Positions 38,401 to 51,270 of a stretch of DNA of 64,000 nucleotides are shown piece by piece; positions within the stretch are counted from its first letter, which is position 1; each line of letters begins with the position of its first letter. The translations under genes and the position numbers were made by a program. The stretch spans positions 61,342,111 to 61,406,110 of the forward strand of contig CM053166.1 in NCBI GenBank assembly GCA_028571685.1. The letters run 5' to 3'. The DNA comes from Heterohyrax brucei. Lineage: Eukaryota > Chordata > Mammalia > Hyracoidea > Procaviidae. A model generated the notes under the pieces. It searched no databases, was not told where the DNA came from, and was given only the letters and a program-made list of their open reading frames with translations.

Positions 38401-41400
38401 AAACTGGTAAAACCTACATTGTTGATAGAGTTGGGAGTACTTAGCACTGTGAAAACAGCACTTTGGCAGAATGAAATCTACTTGTCTAAGACCGGGAAAC
38501 ACTGAACAGAGAATGTATGAGTTTCTCAAGATTGGTAACAGATGGAAACAAGAGAAAGTACACAGTGATTCATCTACCTAGAGAAGTTACAGAGATTTAC
38601 ACAGAGAATTCCAAGTATAACTACAACAAAATAAGAGAGACTTAGAAAACTGGTAAAACCTACATTGTTGATACAGTTGGGAGTACTTAGCACTGTGAAA
38701 ACAGCACTTTCGCAGAACGAATCTACTTGTCTAAGACCGGAAAACAGTGAACAGAGAATGTATGAGTTTCTCAAGACTGGTAACAGATAGAAACAAGAGA
38801 AAGTACACAGTGATTCAACTACCTACAGAAGTTGCAGAGGTTTACACGGAGAATTCCAAGTATAACTGCAGGAAAATAGGAGAGACTTAGAAAACTGGTA
38901 AAATCTACATTGTTGATAGAGTTGGGAGTACTTAGCACTGTGAAAACTGCACTTTCGCAGAAAGAAATCTACTTCTCTAAGACCGGGAAGCAGTGAAAAG
39001 AGAATGTATGAGTTTCTCAAGATTGGTAACAGATAGAAACCAGAGAAAGTACACAGTGATTCATCTACTTAGAGAAGTTACAGAGGATTACACAGAGAAT
39101 TCCAAGTATAAGTACAAGAAAATAAGAGAGACTTAGAAAACTGGTAAAATGTACATTGTTGATAGAGTTGGGAGTACTTAGCACTGTGAAAACAGCACTT
39201 TCGCAGAAAGAAATCTACTTCTCTAAGACCGCGAAACAGTGAAAAGAGAATGTATGAGTTTCTGAAGATTGGTAACAGACAGATACAAGACAAATCCACA
39301 GTGATTCATCTACCTGGAGAAGTTATAGAGGTTTACACAGGGAATTCCAAGTATAAGTACAAGAAATTAAGAGAGACTTAAGAAACTGGTAAAACCTACA
39401 TTGTTGATAGAGTTGGGAGTACTTAGCACTGTGAAAACAGCACATTCGCAGAAGGAAAACTACTTGTCTAAGACCCGGAAACAGTGAACAGAGAATGTAT
39501 GAGTTTCTCAAGACTGGTAACAGATAGAAACAAGAGAAAGTACACTGTGATTCATGTACCTAGAGAAGTTACAGGGGTTTACAAAGAGAATTCCAAGTAT
39601 AAGTACAAGAAAATAAGAGAGACTTAGAAAACTGGTAAAACCTACATTATTGATAGAGTTGGGAGTACTTAGCACTGCGAAAACAGCACTTTCGCAGAAA
39701 GAAATCTACTTCTCTAAGACCGCGAAACAGTGAAAACAGAATGTATGAGTTTCTCAAGATTGGTAACAGATAGAAATAAGAGAAAGTACACAGTGATTCA
39801 ACTACCTAGAGAAGTTACAGAGGTTTACACAGAGAATTCCAAGTATAAGTACAAGAAAATAAGAGAGACTTAGAAAACTGGTAAAACCTACATTGTTGAT
39901 AGAGTTGGGAGTACTTAGCACTGTGAAAACAGCACTTTGGCAGAATGAAATCTACTTGTCTAAGACCGGGAAACACTGAACAGAGAATGTATGAGTTTCT
40001 CAAGATTGGTAACAGATGGAAACAAGAGAAAGTACACAGTGATTCATCTACCTAGAGAAGTTACAGAGGTTTACACAGAGAATTCCAAGTATAAGTACAA
40101 GAAAATAAGAGAGACTTAGAAAACTGGTAAAACCTACATTGTTGATAGAATTGGGAGTACGTAGCACTGTGAAAACAGCACTTTCGCAGAAGGAAAACTA
40201 CTTGTCTAAGACCCGGAAACAGTGAACAGAGAATGTATGAGTTTCTCAAGATTGGTAACAGATAGAAACAAGAGAAAGTACACAGTGATTCATCTACCTA
40301 GAGAAGTTACAGAGGTTTACACAGAGAATTCCAAGTATAAGTACAAGAAAATAAGAGAGACTTAGAAAACTGGTAAAACGTACATTGTTGATAGAGTTGG
40401 GAGTACTTAGCACTGTGAAAACAGCACTTTCGCAGAAAGAAATCTACTTCTCTAAGACCGCGAAACAGTGAAAAGAGAATGTATGAGTTTCTCAAGATTG
40501 GTAACAGATAGAAACAAGAGAAAGTACACAGTGATTCACCTATCTAGAGAAGTTACAGAGGTTTACACAGAGAATTCCAAATATAAGTACAAGAAAATAA
40601 GAGAGACTTAGAAAACTGGTAAAACCTACATTGTTGATAGAGTAGGGAGTACTTAGCACTGCGAAAACATCACTTTCGTAGAAAGAAATCTACTTCTCTA
40701 AGACCGCGAAACAGTGAAAAGAGAATGTATGAGTTTCTCAAGATTGGTAACAGATAGAAACAAGAGAAAGTACACAGTGATTCAACTACCTACAGAATTT
40801 GCAGAGGTTTACACAGAGAATTCCACGTATAAGTACCAGAAAATAGGAGAGACTTAAAAAACTGGTAAAATCTAAATTGTTGATAGAGTTGGGAGTACTT
40901 AGCACTGTGAAAACAGCACTTTGGGAGAATGAAATCTACTTGTGTAAGATCGGGAAACAGTGAACAGAGAATATATGAGTTTCTCAAGATTGGTAACAGA
41001 TAGAAACAAGAGAAAGTACACAGTGATTCATGTACCTAGAGAACTTACAGAGGTTTACAAAGAGAATTCCAAGTATAAGTACAAGAAAATAAGAGAGACT
41101 TAGACAACTGGTAAAACCTACATTTTTGATAGAGTTGGGAGTACTTAGCACTGCGAAAACAGTACTGTCGCAGAAAGAAATCTACTTCTCTAAGACCGCG
41201 AAACAGTGAAAAGAGAATGTATGAGTTTCTCAAGATTGGTAACAGATAGAAACAAGAGAAAGTACACAGTGATTCATCTACCTAGAGAAGTTACAGAGGT
41301 TTACACAGAGAATTCCAAGTATAAGTACAAGAAAATAAGAGAGACTTAGAAAACTGGTAAAACGTACATTGTTGATAGAGTTGGGAGTACTTAGCACAAT

Positions 41401-42014
41401 GAAAACAGCACTTTCGCAGAAAGAAATCTACTTCTCTAAGACCGCGAAACAGTGAAAAGAGAATGTATGAGTTTCTCAAGATTGGTAACAGATAGAAAGA
41501 AGAGAAAGTACACAGTGATACACCTATCTAGAGAACTTACAGAGGTTTACACAGAGAATTCCAAGTATAAGTACAAGTAAATAAGAGAGACTTAGAAAAC
41601 TGGTAAAACCTACATTGTTGATAGAGTTGGGAGTACTTAGCACTGTGAAAACAGCACTTTGGCAGAATGAAATCTACTTGTCTAAGACCGGGAAACAGTG
41701 AAAAGAGAATGTATGAGTTTCTCAAAATTGGTAACAGATGGAAACCAGAGAAAGTACACAGTGATTCATCTACCTAGAAAAGTTACAGAGGTTTACACAG
41801 AGAATTCCAAGTATAAGTACAAGAAAATAAGAGAGACTTAGAAAACTGGGAAAACCTACATTGTTGATAGAGTTGGCAGTACGTAGCACTGTGAAAACAG
41901 CACATTCGCAGAAGGAAAACTACTTCTCTAAGACCCGGAAAAAGTGAACAGAGAATGTATGAGTTTCTCAAGATTGGTAACAGATAGAAACAAGAGAAAG
42001 TACACAGTGATTCA
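38401..42014 (+). repeat. 3.6-kb internal block, occurrence 4 of 4
   Basis: Same block inside the second 70-mer, at +17192 from occurrence 2, and sharing that copy's private variants, including GGAAAAAGTG near 41942. Confidence 0.87.
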
Positions 42015-45000
42015 GCTACCTAGAGAAGTTACAGAGGTTTACACAGAGAATTCCAAGTATAAGTACAAGAAAATAAGAGAGACTTAGAAAACTGGTAAAA
42101 CGTACATTGTTGATAGAGTTGGGAGTACTTAGCACAATGAAAACAGCACTTTCGCAGAAAGAAATCTACTTCTCTAAGACCGCGAAACAGTGAAAAGAGA
42201 ACGTATGAGTTTCTCAAGATTGGTAACAGATAGATACAAGACAAATAAACAGTGATTCATCTACCTGGAGAAGTTATAGAGGTTTACACAGGGAATTCCA
42301 AGTATAAGTACAAGAAATTAAGAGAGACTTAAGAAACTGGTAAAACCTACATTGTTGATAGAGTTGGGAGTACTTAGCACGGTGGAAAGAGCACTTTGAC
42401 AGAATGAAATCTACTTGTCTAGGACCGGGAAACAGTGAACAGAGAATGTATGAGTTTCTCAAGATTGGTAACAGATAGAAACAAGAGAAGGTACACAGTG
42501 ATTCAACTACCTACAGAATTTGCAGAGGTTTACACAGAGAATTCCAAGTATAAGTACAAGAAAATATGAGAGACTTAGAAAACTGGTAAAATCTACATTG
42601 TTGATAGAGTTGGGAGTACTTAGCACTGTGAAAACAGCACTTTGGGAGAATGAAATCTACTTGTCTAAGATCGGGAAACAGTGAACAGAGAATATATGAG
42701 TTTCTCAAGATTGGTAACAGATAGAAACAAGAGAAAGTACACAGTGATTCATGTACCTAGAGAAGTTACAGAGGTTTACAAAGAGAATTCCAAGTATAAG
42801 TACAAGAAAATAAGAGAGACTTAGACAACTGGTAAAACCTACATTGTTGATAGAGTTGGGAGTACTTAGCACTGCGAAAACAGTACTTTCGCAGAAAGAA
42901 ATCTACTTCTCTAAGACCGCGAAACAGTGAAAATAGAATGTATGAGTTTCTCAAGATTGGTAACAGATAGAAACAAGAGAAAGTACACAGTGATTCAACT
43001 ATCTAGAGAAGTTACAGAGGTTTACACAGAGAATTCCAAGTATAAGTACAAGAAAATAAGAGAGACTTAGAAAACTGGTAAAACCTACATTGTTGATAGA
43101 GTTGGGAGTACTTAGCACTGTGAAAACAGCACTTTGGCAGAATGAAATCTACTTGTCTAAGACCGGGAAACAGTGAAAAGAGAATGTATGAGTTTCTCAA
43201 AATTCGTAACAGATGGAAACCAGAGAAAGTACGCAGTGATTCATCTACCTAGAAAAGTTACAGAGGTTTAGACAGAGAATTCCAAGTATAAGTACAAGAA
43301 AATAAGAGACACTTAGAAAACTGGGAAAACCTACATTGTTGATAGAGTTGGGAGTACATAGCACTGTGAAAACAGCACATTCGCAGAAGGAAAACTACTT
43401 GTCAAAGACCCGGAAACAGTGAACAGAGAATGTATGAGTTTCTCAAGATTGGTTACAGATAGAAACAAGAGAAAGTACACAGTGATTCATCTACCTAGAG
43501 AAGTTACAGAGGTTTACACAGAGAATTCCAAGTATAAGTACAACAAAATGAGAGACTTAGAAAACTGGTAAAACCTACATTTTTGATACAGTTGGGAGTA
43601 ATTAGCACTGTGAAAACAGCACTTTCGCAGAAAGAATCTACTTGTCTAAGACCGGAAAACAGTGAACAGAGAATGTATGAGTTTCTCAAGACTGGTAACA
43701 GATAGAAACAAGAGAAAGTACACAGTGATTCAACTACCTACAGAATTTACAGAGGTTTACACAGAGAATTCCAAGTATAAGTACAGGAAAATAGGAGAGA
43801 CTTAGAAAACTGGTAAAATCTATATTGTTGATAGAGTTGGGAGTACTTAGCACTGTGAAAACTGCACTTTCGCAGAAAGAAATCTACTTCTCTAAGACCG
43901 GGAAGCAGTGAAAAGAGAATGTATGAGTTTCTCAAGATTGGTAACAGATAGAAACCAGAGAAAGTACACAGTGATTCATCTACCTAGAGAAGTTACAGAG
44001 GTTTACACAGAGAATTCCAAGTATAAGTACAAGAAAATAAGAGAGACTTAGAAAACTGGTAAAACCTACATTGTTCATAGAGTTGGGAGTACTTAGCACT
44101 GTGAAAACAGAACTTTGGCAGAATGAAATCTACTTGTCTAAGACCGGGAAACAGTGAAAAGAGAATGTATGAGTTTCTCAAGATTGGTAACAGATAGATA
44201 CAAGACAAATACACAGTGATTCATCTACCTGGAGAAGTAATAGAGGTTTACACAGGGAATTCCAAGTATAAGTACAAGAAATTAAGAGAGACTTAAGAAA
44301 CTGGTAAAACCTACATTGTTGATAGAGTTGGGAGTACTTAGCACTGTGAAAACAGCACATTCGCAGAAGGAAAACTACTTGTCTAAGACCCGGAAACAGT
44401 GAACAGAGAATGTATGAGTTTCTCAAGATTGGTAACAGATAGAAACAAGAGAAAGTACACAGTGATTCATGTACCTAGAGAAGTTACAGAGGTTTACAAA
44501 GAGAATTCCAAGTATAAGTACAAGAAAATAAGAGAGACTTAGAAAACTGGTAAAACCTACATTGTTGATAGAGTTGGGAGTACTTAGCACTGTGAAAACA
44601 GCACTTTCGCAGAAAGAAATCTACTTCTCTAAGACCGCGAAACAGTGAAAAGAGAATGTATGAGTTTCTCAAGATTGGTAACAGATAGAAATAAGAGAAA
44701 GTACACAGTGATTCAACTACCTAGAGAAGTTACAGAGGTTTACACAGAGAATTCCAAGTATAAGTACAAGAAAATAAGAGAGACTTAGAAAACTGGTAAA
44801 ACCTACATTGTTGATAGAGTTGGGAGTACTTAGCACTGTGAAAACAGCACTTTGGCAGAATGAAATCTACTTGTCTAAGACCGGGAAACAGTGAAAAGAG
44901 AATGTATGAGTTTCTCAAAATTGGTAACAGATGGAAACCAGAGAAAGTACGCAGTGATTCATCTACCTAGAAAAGTTACAGAGGTTTAGACAGAGAATTC

Positions 45001-47675
45001 CAAGTATAAGTACAAGAAAATAAGAGAGACTTAGAAAACTGCTAAAACCTACATTGTTCATAGAATTGGGAGTACGTAGCACTGTGAAAACAGCACTTTC
45101 GCAGAAGGAAAACTACTTGTCTAAGACCCGGAAACAGTGAACAGAGAATGTATGAGTTTCTCAAGATTGGTAACAGATAGAAACAAGAGAAACTACACAG
45201 TGATTCATCTACCTAAAAAGTTACAGAGGTTTACACAGAGAATTCCAAGTATAAGTACAAGAAAATAAGAGAGACTTAGAAAACTGGTAAAACGTACATT
45301 GTTGATAGAGTTGGGAGTACTTAGCACTGTGAAAACAGCACTTTCGCAGAAAGAAATCTACTTCTCTAAGACCGCGAAGCAGTGAAAAGAGAATGTATGA
45401 GTTTCTCAAGATTGGTAACAGATAGAAACAAGAGAAAGTACACAGTGATTCACCTATCTAGAGAAGTTACAGAGGTTTACACAGAGAATTCCAAATATAA
45501 GTACAAGAAAATAAGAGAGACGTAGAAAACTAGTAAAACCTACATTGTTGATAGCGTAGGGAGTACTTAGCACTGCGAAAACATCACTTTCGTAGAAAGA
45601 AATCTACTTCTCTAAGACCGCGACACAGTGAAAAGAGAATGTATGAGTTTCTCAAGATTGGTAACAGATAGAAACCAGAGAAAGTACACAGTCATTCATC
45701 TACCTAGAGAAGTTACAGAGGTTTACAAAGAGAATTCCAAGTATAAGTAGAAGAAAATAAGAGAGACTTAGAAAACTGGTAAAACCTACATTGTTGATAG
45801 AGTTGGGAATACGTAGCACTGTGAAAACAGAACTTTGGCAGAATGAAATCTACTTGTCTAAGACCGGGAAACAGTGAAAAGAGAATGTATGAGTTTCTCA
45901 AGATTGGTAACAGATAGATACAAGACAAATACACAGTGATTCATCTACCTGGAGAAGTTATAGAGGTTTACACAGGGAATTCCAATTATAAGTACAAGAA
46001 ATTAAGAGAGACTTAAGAAACTGGTAAAACCTACATTGTTGATAGAGTTGGGAGTACTTAGCACGGTGAAAACAGCACTTTGGCAGAATGAAATCTACTT
46101 GTCTAGGATCGGGAAACAGTGAACAGAGAATGTATGAGTTTCTCAAGATTGGTAACAGACAGAAACAAGAGAAAGTACACAGTGATTCAACTACCTACAG
46201 AAGTTGCAGAGGTTTACACAGAGAATTCCAAGTATAAGTACAGGAAAATAGGAGAGACTTAGAAAACTGGTAAAATCTACATTGTTGATAGAGTTGGGAG
46301 TACTTAGCACTGTGAAAACTGCACTTTCGCAGAAAGAAATCTACTTCTTTAACACCGCGAAACAGTGAAGAGAATGTATGAGTTTCTCAAGACTGGTAAC
46401 AGATAGATACAAGACAAATACACAGTGATTCATCTACCTCGAGAAGTTATAGAGGTTTACACAGGGAATTCCAAGTATAAGTACAAGAAATTAAGAGAGA
46501 CTTAAGAAACTGGTAAAACCTACATTGTTGACAGAGTTGGGAGTACTTAGCACGGTGAAAACAGCACTTTGGCAGAATGAAATCTACTTGTCTAAGACCG
46601 GGAAACAGTGAACAGAGAATGTATGAGTTTCTCAAGATTGGTAACAGATAGAAACAAAAGAAAGTACACAGTGATTCATCTACGTAGAGAAGTTACAGAG
46701 GTTTACACAGAGAATTCCAAGTATAAGTACAAGAAAATAAGAGAGATTTAGAAAACTGGTAAAACCTACATTGTTGATAGAGTAGGGAGTACTTAGCACG
46801 GCGAAAACATCACTTTCGTAGAAAGAAATCTTCTTCTCTAAGACCGCGAAACAGTGAAAAGAGAATGTATGAGTTTCTCAAGATTGGTAACAGATAGAAA
46901 CCAGAGAAAGTACTCAGTCATTCATCTACCTAGAGAAGTTACAGTGGTTTACAAAGAGAATTCCAAGTATAAGTAGAAGAAAATAAGAGAGACTTAGAAA
47001 ACTGGTAAAACCTACATTGTTCATAGAGTTGGGAGTACTTAGCACTGTGAAAACAGAACTTTGGCAGAATGAAATCTACTTGTCTAAGACCGGGAAACAG
47101 TGAAAAGAGAATGTATGAGTTTCTCAAGATTGGTAACAGATAGATACAAGACAAATACACAGTGATTCATCTACCTGGAGAAGTTATAGAGGTTTACACA
47201 GGGAATTCCAAGTATAAGTACAAGAAATTAAGAGAGACTTAAGAAACTGGTAAAACCTACATTGTTGATAGAGTTGGGAGTACTTAGCACTGTGAAAACA
47301 GCACATTCGCAGAAGGAAAACTACTTGTCTAAGACCCGGAAACAGTGAACAGAGAATGTATGAGTTTCTCAAGATTGGTAACAGATAGAAACAAGAGAAA
47401 GTACACAGTGATTCATGTACCTAGAGAAGTTACAGAGGTTTACAAAGAGAATTCCAAGTATAAGTACAAGAAAATAAGAGAGACTTAGAAAACTGGTAAA
47501 ACCTACATTGTTGATAGAGTTGGGAGTACTTAGCACTGCGAAAACAGCACTTTCGCAGAAAGAAATCTACTTCTCTAAGACCGCGAAACAGTGAAAAGAG
47601 AATGTATGAGTTTCTCAAGATTGGTAACAGATAGAAATAAGAGAAAGTACACAGTGATTCAACTACCTAGAGAAG

Positions 47676-49392
47676 TTACAGAGGTTTACACAGAGAATTC
47701 CAAGTATAAGTACAAGAAAATAAGAGAGACTTAGAAAACTGGTAAAACCTACATTGTTGATAGAGTTGGGAGTACTTAGCACTGTGAAAACAGCACTTTG
47801 GCAGAATGAAATCTACTTGTCTAAGACCGGGAAACAGTGAAAAGAGAATGTATGAGTTTCTCAAAATTGGTAACAGATGGAAACCAGAGAAAGTACGCAG
47901 TGATTCATCTACCTAGAAAAGTTACAGAGGTTTAGACAGAGAATTCCAAGTATAAGTACAAGAAAATAAGAGAGACTTAGAAAACTGGTAAAACCTACAT
48001 TGTTGATAGAGTTGGGAGTACGTAGCACTGTGAAAACAGCACATTCGCAGAAGGAAAACTACTTGTCTAAGACCCGGAAACAGTGAACAGAGAATGTATG
48101 AGTTTCTCAAGATTGGTTACAGATAGAAACAAGAGAAAGTACACAGTGATTCATCTACCTAGAGAAGTTACAGAGGTTTACACAGAGAATTCCAAGTATA
48201 AGTACAACAAAATAAAGAGACTTAGAAAACTGGTAAAACCTACATTGTTGATACAGTTGGGAGTAATTAGCACTGTGAAAACAGCACTTTCACAGAAAGA
48301 ATCTACTTGTCTAAGACCGGAAAACAGTGAACAGAGAATGTATGAGTTTCTCAAGACTGGTAACAGATAGAAACAAGAGAAAGTACACAGTGATTCAACT
48401 ACCTACAGAATTTACAGAGGTTTACACAGAGAATTCCAAGTATAAGTACAGGAAAATAGGAGAGACTTAGAAAACTGGTAAAATCTATATTGTTGATAGA
48501 GTTGGGAGTACTTAGCACTGTGAAAACTGCACTTTCGCAGAAAGAAATCTACTTCTCTAAGACCGGGAAGCAGTGAAAAGAGAATGTATGAGTTTCTCAA
48601 GATTGGTAACAGATAGAAACCAGAGAAAGTACACAGTGATTCATCTACCTAGAGAAGTTACAGAGGTTTACACAGAGAATTCCAAGTATAAGTACAACAA
48701 AATAAGAGAGACTTAGAAAACTGGTAAAATGTACATTGTTGATAGAGTTGGGAGTACTTAGCACTGTGAAAACAGCACTTTCGCAGAAAGAAATCTACTT
48801 CTCTAAGACCGCGAAACAGTGAAGAGAATGTATGAGTTTCTCAAGACTGGTAACAGATAGATACAAGACAAATACACAGTGATTCATCTACCTCGAGAAG
48901 TTATAGAGGTTTACACAGGGAATTCCAAGTATAAGTACAAGAAATTAAGAGAGACTTAAGAAACTGGTAAAACCTAAATTGTTGACAGAGTTGGGAGTAC
49001 TTAGCACGGTGAAAACAGCACTTTGGCAGAATGAAATCTACTTGTCTAAGACCGGGAAACAGTGAACAGAGAATGTATGAGTTTCTCAAGATTGGTAACA
49101 GATAGAAACAAGAGAAAGTACACAGTGATTCATCTACCTAGAGAAGTTACAGAGGTTTACACAGAGAATTCCAAGTATAAGTACAAGAAAATAAGAGAGA
49201 CTTAGAAAACTGGTAAAACGTACATTGTTGATAGAGTTGGGAGTACTTAGCACAATGAAAACAGCACTTTCGCAGAAAGAAATCTACTTCTCTAAGACCG
49301 CGAAACAGTGAAAAGAGAATGTATGAGTTTCTCAAGATTGGTAACAGATAGAAAGAAGAGAAAGTACACAGTGATACACCTATCTAGAGAAC
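47676..49392 (+). repeat. Seven-monomer phrase G-V-S-Q-R-P-RN, example 1
   Basis: Monomers start at 47676 G, 47922 V, 48168 S, 48412 Q, 48658 R, 48901 P, 49147 RN. The next seven repeat the order at +1717 to +1720 bp. They differ from it at many bases, so the two phrases are an old pair and not a recent duplication. Confidence 0.8.
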
Positions 49393-51112
49393 TTACAGAG
49401 GTTTACACAGAGAATTCCAAGTATAAGTACAAGTAAATAAGAGAGACTTAGAAAACTGGTAAAACCTACATTGTTGATAGAGTTGGGAGTACTTAGCACT
49501 GTGAAAACAGCACTTTGGCAGAATGAAATCTACTTGTCTAAGACCGGGAAACAGTGAAAAGAGAATGTATGAGTTTCTCAAAATTGGTAACAGATGGAAA
49601 CCAGAGAAAGTACACAGTGATTCATCTACCTAGAAAAGTTACAGAGGTTTACACAGAGAATTCCAAGTATAAGTACAAGAAAATAAGAGAGACTTAGAAA
49701 ACTGGGAAAACCTACATTGTTGATAGAGTTGGCAGTACGTAGCACTGTGAAAACAGCACATTCGCAGAAGGAAAACTACTTCTCTAAGACCCGGAAAAAG
49801 TGAACAGAGAATGTATGAGTTTCTCAAGATTGGTAACAGATAGAAACAAGAGAAAGTACACAGTGATTCATCTACCTAGAGAAGTTACAGAGGTTTACAC
49901 AGAGAATTCCAAGTATAAGTACAACAAAATAAGAGAGACTTAGAAAACTGGTAAAACCTAAATTGTTGATACAGTTGGGAGTACTTAGCACTGTGAAAAC
50001 AGCACTTTCGCAGAAAGAATCTACTTGTCTAAGACCGGAAAACAGTGAACAGAGAATGTATGAGTTTCTCAAGACTGGTAACAGATAGAAACAAGAGAAA
50101 GTACACAGTGATTCAACTACCTACAGAAGTTGCAGAGGTTTACACAGAGAATTCCAAGTATAAGTACATGAAAATAGGAGAGACTTAGAAAACTGGTAAA
50201 ATCTACATTGTTGATAGAGTTGGGAGTACTTAGCACTGTGAAAACTGGACTTTCGCAGAAAGAAATCTACTTCTCTAAGACCGGGAAGCAGTGAAAAGAG
50301 AATGTATGAGTTTCTCAAGGTTGGTAACAGATAGAAACCAGAGAAAGTACACAGTGATTCATCTACCTAGAGAAGTTACAGAGGTTTACACAGAGAATTC
50401 CAAGTATAAGTAAAAGAAAATAAGAGAGACTTAGAAAACTGGTAAAATGTACATTGTTGATAGAGTTGGGAATACTTAGCACTGTGAAAACAGCACTTTC
50501 GCAGAAAGAAATCTACTTCTCTAAGACCGCGAAACAGTGAAAAGAGAATGTATGAGTTTCTCAAGATTGGTAACAGATAGATACAACACAAATACACAGT
50601 GATTCATCTACCTGGAGAAGTTATAGAGGTTTACACAGGGAATTCCAAGTATAAGTACAAGAAATTAAGAGAGACTTAAGAAACTGGTAAAACCTACATT
50701 GTTGATAGAGTTGGGAGTACTTAGCACGGTGAAAACAGCACTTTGGCAGAATGAAATCTACTTGTCTAAGACCGGGAAACAGTGAACAGAGAATGTATGA
50801 CTTTCTCAAGATTGGTAACAGATAGAAACAAGAGAAAGTACACAGTGATTCATCTACCTAGAGAAGTTACAGAGGTTTACACAGAGAATTCCAAGTATAA
50901 GTACAAGAAAATAAGAGAGACTTAGAAAACAGGTAAAACGTACATTGTTGATAGAGTTGGGAGTACTTAGCACAATGAAAACAGCACTTTCGGAGAAAGA
51001 AATCTACTTCTCTAACACCGCGAAACAGTGAAAAGAGAATGTATGAGTTTCTCAAGATTGGTAACAGATAGAAACAAGAGAAAGTACACAGTGATTCACC
51101 TATCTAGAGAAG
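49393..51112 (+). repeat. Seven-monomer phrase G-V-S-Q-R-P-RN, example 2
   Basis: Monomers start at 49393 G, 49639 V, 49885 S, 50130 Q, 50376 R, 50621 P, 50867 RN. The G-V-S-Q part closely matches 15254-16236 of the 70-mer, including the rare TTACTTCTCT variant of V and AACTGGACTTTC of Q. Confidence 0.8.
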
Positions 51113-51270
51113 TTACAGAGGTTTACACAGAGAATTCCAAGTATAAGTACATGAAAATAAGAGAGACTTAGAAAACTGGTAAAACCTACATTGTTGATAG
51201 AGTTGGGAATACGTAGCACTGTGAAAACAGCACTTTCGCAGAAAGAAAACTACTTGTAAGACCAGGAAAC

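Larger units (their letters stand above)
29202..46393 (+). repeat. 70-mer higher-order repeat (17,192 bp), copy 2
   Basis: This is the tandem second copy. The offset is +17197 up to about 35.2 kb and +17192 after about 37.2 kb. The whole five-base difference arises in one 2-kb stretch (35220-37173). Rare private bases of copy 1 recur here, for example the GAAAATG variant (13.2 and 30.4 kb), CACTGTGATT (22.36 and 39.54 kb) and CACCGG for GACCGG (20.07 and 37.26 kb), so the copies share very recent ancestry. After 46393 the sequence continues into a different P monomer instead of a third copy. The last 4.45 kb also forms the start of the 38-mer unit. Confidence 0.93.
41943..51270 (+). repeat. 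38-mer higher-order repeat (9,328 bp), copy 1
   Basis: Monomer starts and all translated frames match the next copy at a constant +9328. The left limit is A at 41942 against C at 51270. Class order from 42029: RN P/G D R G V S Q G P/V R G V' R H G P/G Q/R P/G H G P/V R G V S Q R P/G RN G V S Q R P/G RN V''. The first 18 monomers are also the end of the second 70-mer, so this unit overlaps it. The remaining 20 are found only in the 38-mer copies, though they use the same phrase. Confidence 0.93.

Noticed and set aside
48083-48370. Plus-strand open frame of 95 codons (copy at 57411-57698)
   Set aside because: It exists only because a one-base deletion in an S monomer removes an in-frame stop. 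It spans a monomer boundary and is absent from sister S monomers.
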